A DNA stretch of 64,000 nucleotides from an uncultured Sphingomonadaceae bacterium (GTDB lineage Bacteria > Pseudomonadota > Alphaproteobacteria > Sphingomonadales > Sphingomonadaceae), in NCBI GenBank assembly GCA_947503245.1, contig CANNCV010000002.1:124001-188000 (forward strand). The letters run 5' to 3'. Under the pieces are notes generated by a model. That model was not told where the DNA came from, made no database searches, and saw only the letters and a program-made list of their open reading frames with translations. This document shows, piece after piece, positions 10,237 through 18,985 of the stretch. Numbering within the stretch: the first letter of the stretch is position 1; each line of letters begins with the position of its first letter. The position numbers were made by a program, and so were the translations under genes.

Positions 10237-12354
10237 TTAGGCTTTCCCTTTATATTCCTGACGAAAACGGTGCAGCAACGGCTCTGTATACCCACTTGGC
10301 TGTTCGCGCCCTGCAAATATTAACGCGCAGGCCGCATCAAATGCCAGACTATTCTTAAGGTCATCTGTCATGGGCTTATAAAGCGGATCACCTGCATTTT
10401 GCTCATCAACCTTTGCAGCCATACGCCGCAGTGTTTCCATAACCTGATCGCGGGTACACAGGCCATGATGCAACCAATTGGCAATATGCTGTGAGGAGAT
10501 ACGCAAAGTAGCGCGGTCTTCCATCAGGCCGATATCATTAATATCAGGCACTTTGGAGCAGCCCACACCATGATCAATCCAGCGCACAACATAGCCGAGC
10601 AAGCCTTGCGCATTATTATCTAACTCATGCTGAATGGCATCAGCTGATAAACCCTTTGCATCACATAATGGCAGGGTAAGCAGCGCATCTAGCGATGGTG
10701 TAGCTTTTTTCCCAATTTCTTGCTGATGCGCAAAAACATCGACCTGATGATAATGCATGGCGTGCAATGTCGCTGCCGTTGGGCTTGGCACCCACGCTGT
10801 ATTGGCACCGGTCAAAGGATGGCCTATTTTCTGTTCCATCATATCCGCCATCTTGTCCGGCGCTGCCCACATGCCCTTGCCAATTTGCGCCTTGCCGGAA
10901 AGACCACAAGCCAGACCTATCGTAACATTGCGATCTTCATAAGCGTTTATCCACGGCTCCTGCTTCATTGCGCCTTTGGGCGTAACGGCCCCTGCCTGCA
11001 TGATAGTGTGTATTTCATCGCCTGTACGGTCCAGAAAGCCCGTATTGATAAACACAATGCGTTCTTTCACAGCGTGTATGCAGGCTGCCAAATTGGCGGA
11101 TGTCCGGCGTTCCTCATCCATAACACCAATTTTCATGCTATAGCGATCCAGCCCCAGTGCATCCTCAATCGCATTAAAGCAACGATGTGAAAATGCACAT
11201 TCCTCTGGGCCATGCATTTTCGGCTTTACAATATAGATGGAGCCGTGCCGACTATTGCCAAATTGGCCTAATCCGCGAACATCATGGCTGCTAATCGTCG
11301 CAGTGAACCAGCCGTCCAATAATCCTTCAGGGGCTTCACTACCATCAGCTAGCAAAACCGCCGGATTGGTCATCAAATGGCCAACATTGCGAACAAATAA
11401 CAGACTGCGGCCGGGCAGCGAAAACGCATCACCTTGCGCATCTTCATAATGGCGATCAGCATTCAAAGTACGATGCATAGTCTTCCCACCTTTTTGAAAG
11501 GCAGAGGACAAATCACCGCATATAAGTCCGAACCAGTTGCGATATGCCGTGAGCTTGTCTTCACCGTCAACCGCTGCGACCGAATCTTCCATATCCACAA
11601 TAGTTGTGAGCGCAGCCTCAAGATGGACATCCGCGATATGCGCAGGGTCGGTCTTGCCTATCGGGTGTGCGGGGTCGATAATAATTTCTATGTGCAAGCC
11701 ATTATGATGGAAGAGATAATTATCCCCTCGTCTGCCGACAAAGGCCTCTGGGTCGGACAATGGCAAATCACCGCCCTGCCAATCATGCCATGACATGGCT
11801 TTTAGAGGCAATATATCGTCCAAAAACTCCCGCACGCGTTTGATAACCGCTGCGCCGCGCTGAGTGTCATAGCCGCCCGGCTGCGCTGGTGCCGCATCTA
11901 AAGCATCCGTGCCGTAAAAAGCGTCATATAGGCTACCCCAACGCGCATTCGCGGCATTTAGTACAAACCGGTCATTGAGCGAAGGCACCACAAGTTGCGG
12001 CCCTGCTAAACGTGCGATTTCCGCATCAACATTATCAGTGGTAATCGTAAATTCTGCTGGTTCATCAACCAAATAGCCAATATCTTTCAACATAGCCTGA
12101 TAGGCATTTTGGTCTTTAATAGGGCCGGGATTTTCTGCGTGCCAGCTATCCAATTTTTGCTGAATATTTTCCCGCTTGGTGAGCAGCGCTGCATTTTCGG
12201 GAGCAAATGTCTCCAAATAGCGTGCAAAATCTGACCAGTAACTGTCCGCTGCTATCTCCAAAGGCGGCAATACAGTGTCTTCAAAAAACGCCACCATTGG
12301 CGCATAGATTTTCAGGCCCCCGCGTTCGGTATAGTTTGCTGGAATATTTGTCAT
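10237..12354 (-). CDS. glcB: Malate synthase G
   Basis: Condenses glyoxylate with acetyl-CoA to malate in the glyoxylate/glycolate pathways. At 705 residues it is close to the usual 720 of the monomeric G isoform. Visible landmarks are TTIVDMEDSVAAVDGEDK, GRSLLFVRNVGHLMTNP, SIYIVKPKMHGPEECAF and the late EDRATLRISSQHIANW stretch containing the catalytic acid. No isocitrate lyase or glycolate oxidase gene lies in the window. Divergent from the M20 hydrolase gene, with about 190 bases in between. Confidence 0.97.
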   Translation of the reverse strand: MTNIPANYTERGGLKIYAPMVAFFEDTVLPPLEIAADSYWSDFARYLETFAPENAALLTKRENIQQKLDSWHAENPGPIKDQNAYQAMLKDIGYLVDEPAEFTITTDNVDAEIARLAGPQLVVPSLNDRFVLNAANARWGSLYDAFYGTDALDAAPAQPGGYDTQRGAAVIKRVREFLDDILPLKAMSWHDWQGGDLPLSDPEAFVGRRGDNYLFHHNGLHIEIIIDPAHPIGKTDPAHIADVHLEAALTTIVDMEDSVAAVDGEDKLTAYRNWFGLICGDLSSAFQKGGKTMHRTLNADRHYEDAQGDAFSLPGRSLLFVRNVGHLMTNPAVLLADGSEAPEGLLDGWFTATISSHDVRGLGQFGNSRHGSIYIVKPKMHGPEECAFSHRCFNAIEDALGLDRYSMKIGVMDEERRTSANLAACIHAVKERIVFINTGFLDRTGDEIHTIMQAGAVTPKGAMKQEPWINAYEDRNVTIGLACGLSGKAQIGKGMWAAPDKMADMMEQKIGHPLTGANTAWVPSPTAATLHAMHYHQVDVFAHQQEIGKKATPSLDALLTLPLCDAKGLSADAIQHELDNNAQGLLGYVVRWIDHGVGCSKVPDINDIGLMEDRATLRISSQHIANWLHHGLCTRDQVMETLRRMAAKVDEQNAGDPLYKPMTDDLKNSLAFDAACALIFAGREQPSGYTEPLLHRFRQEYKGKA

Positions 12355-12490
12355 ATCGGCTCCCGGCTCGCATCAATGGCGAAGTTATAATCATAGTTTT
12401 TCCGGGGGAGGAAAACCTTAAATAGTGATAAGTTGGCATATGTAAATACGCCAAAAACAATATGGGCTTTATTACACAGGGCGGGCTTTT

Positions 12491-12503
12491 TCCTGATACA
12501 GGA
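12491..12503. promoter_or_regulatory. Inverted repeat in the glcB/astrelated-hydrolase intergenic region
   Basis: TCCTG ATA CAGGA, a perfect 5-3-5 inverted repeat between two divergent genes. It could be an operator for either unit; nothing else supports a specific regulator. Confidence 0.3.
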
Positions 12504-12530
12504 TAAGGCGGTTGGCAATTTACCGCTCTT

Positions 12531-12544
12531 TGCCTAGACAGGCA
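12531..12544 (+). promoter_or_regulatory. Small hairpin over the ribosome site of the M20 gene
   Basis: TGCCT AGAC AGGCA forms a five-pair stem that ends two bases before the ATG at 12547 and contains the only purine-rich AGG that could act as a ribosome site. If formed in RNA it would mask initiation. Confidence 0.3.
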
Positions 12545-12546
12545 CA

Positions 12547-13761
12547 ATGAACGTCACACAGTCTCCACTTTCTACAGAAGAAAAGTCAGCCCTTGCGACC
12601 ATCGACCAGTCAGCGATGCTACAGCAAGTTATAAATTGGTCTGCCGTAAATAGCGGCACCACCAATCTTGCCGGTTTGGCAGAGATGGCACGTTTGTTAA
12701 GCGATGCATTTGCAACACTGCCGGGTGAGGTTATGTTGGTAGAACCCGCCCCCATCAGCAAAATGACACCTGATGGCAAAATTCAAGACATTAAGCGTGG
12801 CCAACATCTGCACATCTCAGTGCGACCAGAGGCAAAAGTACGGCTGTTATTTACTGGCCATATGGACACGGTTTTTCCAGCCGATCATAGTTTTCAGGAT
12901 CAGGTCTGGCTGGACGACAACACCCTTAACGGCCCGGGTGTTGCCGATATGAATGGCGGCATTGCCGTAATGCTGGCCGCGCTAAAGGCGGTTGAAGCTG
13001 TTGGCTGTGACATTGGTTATGATGTCATGATTAACAGCGATGAGGAAACAGGCTCTGGCGCATCTGCAGAATTGATCACAGCGCTCGCCAAGGGCAAGAC
13101 TGCTGCTCTGACCTATGAACCGGCACTGCCCGACGGCACTTTAGCGGGAGAACGCGGCGGTTCTGGCAATTTTTCCATTTGCTTTAGCGGCCGATCTGCC
13201 CATGCAGGGCGCAACCCCGAGGAAGGCCGCAATGCGGTTGTTGCCGCTGCCGCCTTGGCTGTGGCATTAAAAGCGCTAACACGGGATGGGCTCGCAGTTA
13301 ATCCAGCCAAAATCGATGGCGGCGGCGCAAACAATGTTGTGCCGGATCATGCGATTTTGCATGTGAACTTTCGTCCACGCACATTGGAAATGGAGGCATT
13401 TGCCAAAAGCGAGTTACAACGATTGGTTGCTGAGATAGCAACCGAGCATGAGGTGGAAACGCATATGCATGGCAGCTTTGGCCGCCCGCCCAAACCCATT
13501 GATGATGGCGCACAGAAACTATTTGATCTGGTCAAAAAATGCGGTGCTGATCTTGGTCTGACCATCGCACATCGCGCAACTGGCGGCGTGTGTGATGGCA
13601 ATAATATTGCGTCTTGTGGCATTCCCGTTGTTGACACTATGGGCGTGCGCGGCGGCGCGATCCATTCACCCGATGAGTTTTTGCTGGTAGATAGCTTGTC
13701 TGAGCGAGCACGGCTCTCTGCCCTCACCATTTTACGTATCGCTAAAAAAGGCAGTTTATGA
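12547..13761 (+). CDS. M20-family metallohydrolase of the arginine-succinylation operon
   Basis: A 404-residue co-catalytic zinc hydrolase of the ArgE/DapE/carboxypeptidase G2 type. Ligand stretches are visible: GHMDTVFPAD (about residue 104), GPGVADMNGG, NSDEETGSGA with the catalytic Glu pair, and HAGRNPEEGRNAV in the dimerisation domain; a late AIHSPDEF supplies the last His. It overlaps astA by ATGA and so is co-translated with it. By position it may cleave a succinylated or acylated amino acid in arginine breakdown, but the substrate cannot be read from sequence. The chain has no signal peptide. Confidence 0.88.
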   Translation: MNVTQSPLSTEEKSALATIDQSAMLQQVINWSAVNSGTTNLAGLAEMARLLSDAFATLPGEVMLVEPAPISKMTPDGKIQDIKRGQHLHISVRPEAKVRLLFTGHMDTVFPADHSFQDQVWLDDNTLNGPGVADMNGGIAVMLAALKAVEAVGCDIGYDVMINSDEETGSGASAELITALAKGKTAALTYEPALPDGTLAGERGGSGNFSICFSGRSAHAGRNPEEGRNAVVAAAALAVALKALTRDGLAVNPAKIDGGGANNVVPDHAILHVNFRPRTLEMEAFAKSELQRLVAEIATEHEVETHMHGSFGRPPKPIDDGAQKLFDLVKKCGADLGLTIAHRATGGVCDGNNIASCGIPVVDTMGVRGGAIHSPDEFLLVDSLSERARLSALTILRIAKKGSL

Positions 13762-14780
13762 GTTTTCTGATAAGGCCAGCGCGTTCCAGCGATCTGCAGG
13801 CGCTTTACGAAATGGCAAAATTGACTGGCGGCGGCTTTACCAACCTGCCGGCCAATCGGCCCGCACTGGAGAGCAAGCTAGAAGCGTCAGAGCAAGCTTT
13901 TGCCAATAGCAATGACGAGCTGACTGACGAGCGCTTTGTTATGGTGCTTGAGCATAAAGAAACCGGTGCCATTCGCGGCACTTGCCAGCTTTTCACAAAA
14001 GTTGGGCAGGTTTGGCCCTTTTATTCTTACCGGCTGAGCACATGGACCCAGCATAGCGAAGAGCTGGACAAAACAATACGCACCGAGATTTTGAGTTTGG
14101 TGACGGATCTGGAAGGGTGTTCAGAAGCTGGCGGCCTGTTCCTTCATCCTAATGAGCGGGCTGGTGGCCTTGGGTTATTGCTGGCGCGCAGCCGGTATCT
14201 TTTTATCGCTATGCACCGTAATCGCTTTGCCGATCAAACATTGGCTGAATTGCGCGGTGTGATTGATGATGCCGGAGAGTCGGCATTTTGGGACAATGTG
14301 GGCGGCAAGTTTTTCGATATGAGTTTTGCCGAAGCAGATATGTTTAATGCTTTGAACGGCAACCAGTTTATTGCCGACCTTATGCCCAAACACCCGATTT
14401 ACGTCGATATGCTTGATGAAGCTGCACGCAAGGTTATTGGTCGCCCCAATGTTAGTGGACGCGCGGCCATGCGGATGCTGGAGAATGAAGGTTTTTCTTA
14501 TGAAGGCTATGTCGATATTTTCGATGGTGGGCCATCAATGATCGCAAAGACTGACCGGATATCATCCATTGCCAATGCGGCCTCTCTGCCTATTCGTATA
14601 ACCGATATGTCTGAGCATACAGATAGTATCAAAGCCTTGGTGGCGACCGGTCATCTATCGGAGTTTCGCTGCGCTTATGGTCAGGTTGTAGCGGCCAAAG
14701 AGCATCTGGATATTGATAAAGAGGCAGCGGCCACCTTGAATATAGCTGATGGCGATCATGTTACATATGTTGCGCGATAA
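13758..14780 (+). CDS. astA: Arginine N-succinyltransferase
   Basis: AstA makes N2-succinylarginine from arginine and succinyl-CoA, the first AST step. The 340-residue product begins with IRPARSSDLQALYEMA and contains LFLHPNERAGGLGLLLARSRYLF and MRMLENEGFSYEGYVDIFDGGP, all characteristic of the family. It overlaps the upstream hydrolase stop (ATGA at 13758-13761) and precedes astB by 48 bases. Cytosolic. Confidence 0.96.
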   Translation: MSFLIRPARSSDLQALYEMAKLTGGGFTNLPANRPALESKLEASEQAFANSNDELTDERFVMVLEHKETGAIRGTCQLFTKVGQVWPFYSYRLSTWTQHSEELDKTIRTEILSLVTDLEGCSEAGGLFLHPNERAGGLGLLLARSRYLFIAMHRNRFADQTLAELRGVIDDAGESAFWDNVGGKFFDMSFAEADMFNALNGNQFIADLMPKHPIYVDMLDEAARKVIGRPNVSGRAAMRMLENEGFSYEGYVDIFDGGPSMIAKTDRISSIANAASLPIRITDMSEHTDSIKALVATGHLSEFRCAYGQVVAAKEHLDIDKEAAATLNIADGDHVTYVAR

Positions 14781-14828
14781 GCAATATGAGTCATTATAAT
14801 ACAGATATTTGTAGGAAGAATTTAAGCG

Positions 14829-16091
14829 ATGGCCGAGACAGAAATCAATTTTGACGGCATTATCGGGCCTAGCCATAATTATGCAGGACTCAGTCCGGGC
14901 AACATAGCCTCTGCCACCAATGCTGGTGAAAGTTCTTTCCCGCGTGCAGCTGCTTTGCAGGGCATTGCCAAAATGCGGCACAATATTGATTTGGGCCTTG
15001 CTCAAGGATTTTTTATGCCCCAGCCGCGGCCTGATCATGGCTGGCTGCAATCGCTAGGCACCACTATGGCCGAAGCGCAGCCGCATATACAAGCCGCTGC
15101 CTTTTCTGCGTCATCCATGTGGGCGGCAAATGCTGCTACGGTTAGCCCAGCCGCTGATACCAAAGATGGCAAATGTCATCTGACTGTGGCCAATTTGGTG
15201 ACCATGCCGCATCGCAGCCATGAATGGGGCTTTACGCTGAAACAGCTGCAAATGGCGTTTGGCGATACTAATAAATTTACGGTTCATGGGCCTGTACCTC
15301 CACCATTTGGTGATGAAGGCGCCGCAAACCATATGCGCCTGTGTGAGCAACATGATGCACCAGGTGTAGAGATTTTTGTCTATGGCACATCGGGCGGGCC
15401 CTTCCCTGCGCGGCAACATGTGGAGGCAAGCAAAGCCGTTGCCAGACGTCATGGTCTGTCCGCCGATAATATGCTGCTCATACAACAGTCGGAACAAGCA
15501 ATTGCCGCTGGCGCTTTTCATAATGACGTTGTTGCGGTGGCCAATGAGCATGTTCTGTTTGTTCATGAACAGGCATTTGCAGAACCACTTGCGGCCTATA
15601 ATGCCATTCGTGAAAAATGCCCTTGGGTTGAGATTGTTGAGGTTCCAGCATCTTCGGTCTCTTTAGCCGATGCCATTTCCAGCTATTTGTTCAATGCACA
15701 ACTGGTTACCCTGCCTGATGGTGGGGGCATGGCGCTTATCCTGCCCACAGAGGCGCAAGACAATGCGAATGTCTGGAACTGGTTACAGGCCATGACTGCC
15801 GGAAATGGGCCGATCAGAAAGCTGTTGCCGGTCAATGTGCGCCAATCCATGGCAAATGGTGGCGGCCCAGCCTGTCTAAGGCTCAGAGTGGTTGCCGACC
15901 CTGCATCTATTGATCAGCGCTTCATGGCCAATCATGACGTTTTGGATCGTTTGGAAGCACTGGTGACACGCTATTGGCCAGAACAAATCGCCCCTGCGGA
16001 CATCAGCAAGCCAGAGATTATTGCGCAGTGTGAGATGGCTCATGAAAAACTGCTCGATTTGCTGGAGTTGACAAGCCTAACGGAAAACTAG
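14829..16091 (+). CDS. astB: N-succinylarginine dihydrolase
   Basis: AstB releases two ammonia and CO2 from succinylarginine to give succinylornithine. The 420-residue product starts with the typical NFDGIIGPSHNYAGLS, has GSxxSA-like ASSMWAANAATVSP, GAFHNDVVAVANEHVLF with a catalytic His, and MANGGGPACLRLRVV with the nucleophilic Cys. AGGAAG lies upstream of ATG 14829. The later genes astC, astD and astE are not in the window. Confidence 0.97.
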   Translation: MAETEINFDGIIGPSHNYAGLSPGNIASATNAGESSFPRAAALQGIAKMRHNIDLGLAQGFFMPQPRPDHGWLQSLGTTMAEAQPHIQAAAFSASSMWAANAATVSPAADTKDGKCHLTVANLVTMPHRSHEWGFTLKQLQMAFGDTNKFTVHGPVPPPFGDEGAANHMRLCEQHDAPGVEIFVYGTSGGPFPARQHVEASKAVARRHGLSADNMLLIQQSEQAIAAGAFHNDVVAVANEHVLFVHEQAFAEPLAAYNAIREKCPWVEIVEVPASSVSLADAISSYLFNAQLVTLPDGGGMALILPTEAQDNANVWNWLQAMTAGNGPIRKLLPVNVRQSMANGGGPACLRLRVVADPASIDQRFMANHDVLDRLEALVTRYWPEQIAPADISKPEIIAQCEMAHEKLLDLLELTSLTEN

Positions 16092-16195
16092 GATTCTGTG
16101 AAAATCCCGTGTCGAGATATTTTACAATTTAGAAATTATTAACCATCAGACCCCCTGCCTTTCTGCCACTGGCACAGTTTGTGCTATGTTAGGGT

Positions 16196-16426
16196 ATGTT
16201 TAAAAAATTCCGTCGTCTCTTCCTGATCAAAACCAAATTTGAAGCGTTTCTGATCATTTACGCCTTGTCCCTTGGTGCCGTGGAGCGCGGGAGCAAATAT
16301 CTTGATCAATTTCCTGGAACTGGCGGCTGGTTGCTCTTTTTGTGCTGCACCGGAGCCGTCTTCATGGCAGGGGCGAAAATTCTGGACGCGATTGAATATC
16401 AACGCGCTTATGGTCCTGCCCAGTAA
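16196..16426 (+). CDS. Small two-helix membrane protein, unknown
   Basis: Seventy-six residues with a basic start (MFKKFRRLFLIK) and two hydrophobic segments, about 17-30 and 44-62, giving a likely hairpin in the inner membrane. TAGGG precedes the ATG at 16196. I do not recognise a named family, though similar small proteins occur in sphingomonads. It stands alone, about 100 bases after astB and facing ssrA. Function unknown. Confidence 0.6.
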   Translation: MFKKFRRLFLIKTKFEAFLIIYALSLGAVERGSKYLDQFPGTGGWLLFLCCTGAVFMAGAKILDAIEYQRAYGPAQ

Positions 16427-16504
16427 TAGGCATATCCAATGAAAAGCATTTGCGGATTGTTAGTCCTAAAATGCGCAAGCAACAAATATTGAGAATCTAA
16501 TGGA

Positions 16505-16858
16505 AATAGTGGGGGTTTCTGTTGCCCGGCACCCCCGAGCCGCTGGATTCCCTTCTGTTGCCCGGTAGGTCCAACCGCGCTTTTGTCTTCTAATCTCTAG
16601 GCGTTAGCCCACATGATTAGGCGGCAATTGCGAGTGCTTCATTATCATTTGCACTTAAGAGTTTGAGCCTATAGCGGGTTACTCAGCCCGGGCAAAAATC
16701 CTGCTTTTGAACACACGTCGATCCTGGTTCGGCCCCGTCAAATTGCCCGATATCGCCTAAACAATTCGGAATATTTGGTGGAGCCGCCGGGTACTGCCCC
16801 CGGGTCCGCTGTGTCTATTACACAGTATCATTTATTGCCATAGTCCACCGAAGCGAAC
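16505..16858 (-). ncRNA. ssrA: Permuted two-piece tmRNA
   Basis: Read on the minus strand, the gene first gives the acceptor piece, whose 3' end CGGCTCC-A-CCA stops at 16776. A 39-base intervening segment (16775-16737) follows, then the coding piece starting GGGGCCG at 16736. These arms pair over seven positions with a G-U at pair three, the alanine identity element. The tag frame lies at 16652-16617 and reads ANDNEALAIAA followed by TAA. This acceptor-first order is the permuted tmRNA of alphaproteobacteria. Outer ends (about 16858 and 16505) are estimates. A stem GGGGGT/ACCCCC (16536-16531 with 16516-16511) lies at the 3' end. Confidence 0.95.
16517..16565 (-). repeat. 13-base direct repeat inside ssrA
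   Basis: TTCTGTTGCCCGG occurs at 16517-16529 and again at 16553-16565, 36 bases apart, in the 3' part of the tmRNA coding piece. It may reflect duplicated pseudoknot arms. Confidence 0.7.
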
Positions 16859-16864
16859 AGCCTC

Positions 16865-16892
16865 TATATAGCGCATAAAAGCTGAATGAAAA
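16865..16892 (-). promoter_or_regulatory. Candidate ssrA promoter
   Basis: On the minus strand TTTTCA (16892-16887) and TATATA (16870-16865) are separated by 16 bases and lie just before the inferred 5' end of the acceptor piece. Weak -35, good -10. Confidence 0.4.
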
Positions 16893-16895
16893 GAG

Positions 16896-16927
16896 AATGG
16901 GGACAAACCTCTCGGTTCATCCCCATT
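16896..16927 (-). terminator. Terminator after mscL
   Basis: AATGGGGA (16896-16903) pairs with TCCCCATT (16920-16927); on the minus strand the hairpin is followed by a T-rich run. It separates mscL from the ssrA promoter. Confidence 0.65.
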
Positions 16928-16957
16928 TTTCTTGATGATCTCATCAACGCAAATGCG

Positions 16958-17383
16958 TTATTTTTTCAGCGAGTCACGGATTTCCGTCAACAAGTCAATT
17001 TCGCTTGGACCAGCTGGTTCTTCAACAGCTTCTTCTTTTGGTGTCATCTTATTGGCCTGACGGACAAGCATGAAGATAACAAAAGCCAGAATAACAAAAT
17101 TGATAAGCACGGTGACAAATTGACCATAGCCAATCATCGGCACGCCAGCCTCTTTCAATTCTGCATAGCTGGTGAGTGATCCTTCATAGCCTTCTGGAAC
17201 AGAGCCCAGCAAGATGAAGCTATTGGCGAAGTCCGCGCCGCCGAAAATCCAACCTACGATCGGCATGATAATATCTGCCGTCAGCGATGTTGTGATTGTG
17301 GCAAAAGCACCGCCAATGATGACCGCAACAGCCAGATCAATGACATTGCCACGCGCGATGAAATCCTTAAATTCTGCAAACAT
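16958..17383 (-). CDS. mscL: Large-conductance mechanosensitive channel
   Basis: MscL opens under membrane tension to release solutes on osmotic downshock. The 141-residue product shows FKDFIARGNVIDLAVAVIIG with the first helix, a second helix at about 75-100 (FVTVLINFVILAFVIFMLV) and the C-terminal LLTEIRDSLKK helix. Start ATG 17383 follows AAGGGGACGAAT, a strong ribosome site; the open frame begins five codons earlier. Divergent from lemA. Confidence 0.97.
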   Translation of the reverse strand: MFAEFKDFIARGNVIDLAVAVIIGGAFATITTSLTADIIMPIVGWIFGGADFANSFILLGSVPEGYEGSLTSYAELKEAGVPMIGYGQFVTVLINFVILAFVIFMLVRQANKMTPKEEAVEEPAGPSEIDLLTEIRDSLKK

Positions 17384-17461
17384 ATTCGTCCCCTTCAAAT
17401 GGTAAAACAGCTCTTAGCCAAAAGATCGGCTTTTGTCTCGTAACAATAGGTAACGTCTATT

Positions 17462-17516
17462 ATCTTGCTGAGGCAAGATTGAAAAACTGCTGTATTGCTA
17501 CTATATAACGGTTATA
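17462..17516. promoter_or_regulatory. Two inverted repeats between mscL and lemA
   Basis: ATCTTGC TGAG GCAAGAT (17462-17479) and the palindrome TATAAC G GTTATA (17504-17516) lie in the 160-base divergent gap. They may be operators for lemA; no regulator is identified. Confidence 0.35.
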
Positions 17517-17543
17517 AGAAAATTTGATATGAAGGGGCTAACA

Positions 17544-18131
17544 ATGAAATTGATGCGTATGTTTTTTGTTATGGCAGCGGCAGCCAGCCTGTCCGCTTGC
17601 GGGATCAACTCGGTTCCGGCTGCGGAAGAGGTTGCCAAAGCCAAATGGGCAGATGTGCAGGCAGCTTATCAGCGCCGTGCAGACCTTATCCCCAATCTGG
17701 TGAATACGGTGAAAGCAGCAGCGGCATCAGAGCAGCAGATTTTGACCGAAGTCACCGAAGCGCGTGCCAAAGCAACATCTATCCAAGTCAATGCTGATGA
17801 TTTGGGCGATCCGGCCAAGGTGCAGGAATTTGCCGACGCGCAGGCGCAATTGGGTGCTGGCCTGGGGCGTTTGCTGGCCAGCTTCGAGGCGTATCCGCAA
17901 ATTCAGTCCAATGCCAATTTCCGCGATCTGCAAAGCCAGATTGAAGGTACGGAAAACCGCATCAACATCACCCGCCGCGACTATAATGAAGCAGTGCGCA
18001 AATATAATACCACCATCCGCACCTTCCCGGACACTATTGGCGCCAACCTTATCCATGGTGCAGAGCCTATGGTGCCATTTCAGGCCGCAGCTGGTTCAGA
18101 TGTCGCTCCTAGCGTAAACTTTGACGAGTAA
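17544..18131 (+). CDS. lemA: LemA-family lipoprotein
   Basis: A 195-residue envelope protein with a lipoprotein signal ending in SLSAC (Cys about residue 19), then the LemA helical domain with WADVQAAYQRRADLIPNLVN and a long coiled segment. ATG 17544 is chosen because AAGGGG precedes it; an ATG five codons upstream overlaps that site. The stop overlaps the next gene (TAATG), so lemA and the TPM genes form one unit. The family's biochemical role is unclear; the association with TPM proteins is common. Confidence 0.93.
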   Translation: MKLMRMFFVMAAAASLSACGINSVPAAEEVAKAKWADVQAAYQRRADLIPNLVNTVKAAAASEQQILTEVTEARAKATSIQVNADDLGDPAKVQEFADAQAQLGAGLGRLLASFEAYPQIQSNANFRDLQSQIEGTENRINITRRDYNEAVRKYNTTIRTFPDTIGANLIHGAEPMVPFQAAAGSDVAPSVNFDE

Positions 18132-18964
18132 TGCCTGTCTATAAGGTAAAGCCCTATTGGTTATCGGCGCTGGCAGGACTGATGCTCCTGCTGGCGGCTT
18201 TACTGCCCGCTCCTGTGCTGGCGCAGGACTTTCCTGCATTAACCGGCCGCGTGGTGGACCAGGCCGATCTGCTCGACCCCGCACAAGAGGCAGCATTGAC
18301 CGAGCGGCTTGCTGCATTGGAGGCCAATTCCAACCGCCAATTGGTTGTGGCCACCATATCCAACCTGCAAGACTATCCTATTGAAGATTATGGCTATAAG
18401 CTGGGCCGTGAATGGGGCATTGGCCAAGCAGAAAATGGCGATGCGGAAAAAGATAATGGCGTCATCCTGCTGGTTGCGCCCAATGACCGCAAAGTGCGCA
18501 TTGAGGTCGGTTACGGCCTTGAGCCTATTTTGACAGATGCTCTGTCCAGCCGCATCATTCAGGGGGCAATCTTGCCGCAATTTAAGCAAGGCAATTTCCC
18601 CGCAGGCATAGATGCCGGCATTGATGCCATCTCTAACCAGCTAACCTTGCCACCAGAAGAAGCGGCCAAAGTCGCAAAGCAGGCGAGCCGCCGATCGAGC
18701 CAGTCTGATGGGCCACCTATTGGCCTAATCATATTCTGGTTGGCTGTTCTGATATTCATCATCCTGCCCGCAATTTTTAGCAGCGGCAAAAAAGGCCGTC
18801 GCTATCGCGGCGGTGCTGCGCCGGTTATACTCTGGGGCGGTGGTGGTTCCAATCACAGATCATCTTGGGGCGGCGGTTTCGGTGGCGGAGGCGGCGGCTT
18901 TGGTGGCGGTTTCGGCGGCGGGGGCGGCGGCTTTGGCGGCGGCGGTGCTTCCGGTGGCTGGTAA
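18131..18964 (+). CDS. Secreted TPM-domain membrane protein with glycine-rich tail
   Basis: The 277-residue product has a signal peptide ending at PVLAQ (about 32), a TPM domain (about 38-180) including VVDQADLLDP, DNGVILLVAPNDRKVRIEVGYG and LSSRIIQGAILP, one transmembrane helix (about 197-217, GLIIFWLAVLIFIILP) and a tail of Gly-Gly-Gly-Phe repeats ending GASGGW. This is the YgcG/TPM_phosphatase architecture. Start overlaps the lemA stop. Likely a membrane-anchored periplasmic domain; catalytic activity unproven. Confidence 0.9.
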   Translation: MPVYKVKPYWLSALAGLMLLLAALLPAPVLAQDFPALTGRVVDQADLLDPAQEAALTERLAALEANSNRQLVVATISNLQDYPIEDYGYKLGREWGIGQAENGDAEKDNGVILLVAPNDRKVRIEVGYGLEPILTDALSSRIIQGAILPQFKQGNFPAGIDAGIDAISNQLTLPPEEAAKVAKQASRRSSQSDGPPIGLIIFWLAVLIFIILPAIFSSGKKGRRYRGGAAPVILWGGGGSNHRSSWGGGFGGGGGGFGGGFGGGGGGFGGGGASGGW

Positions 18965-18985
18965 TGGCAAACAGGTGCGGATTTT

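Noticed and set aside
16511-16536. Factor-independent terminator after ssrA
   Set aside because: The stem exists but is not followed by a T run; more likely part of the tmRNA fold.
16886-17179. 97-codon frame on the plus strand opposite mscL
   Set aside because: Antisense shadow of a certain gene; hydrophobic codons read in reverse.
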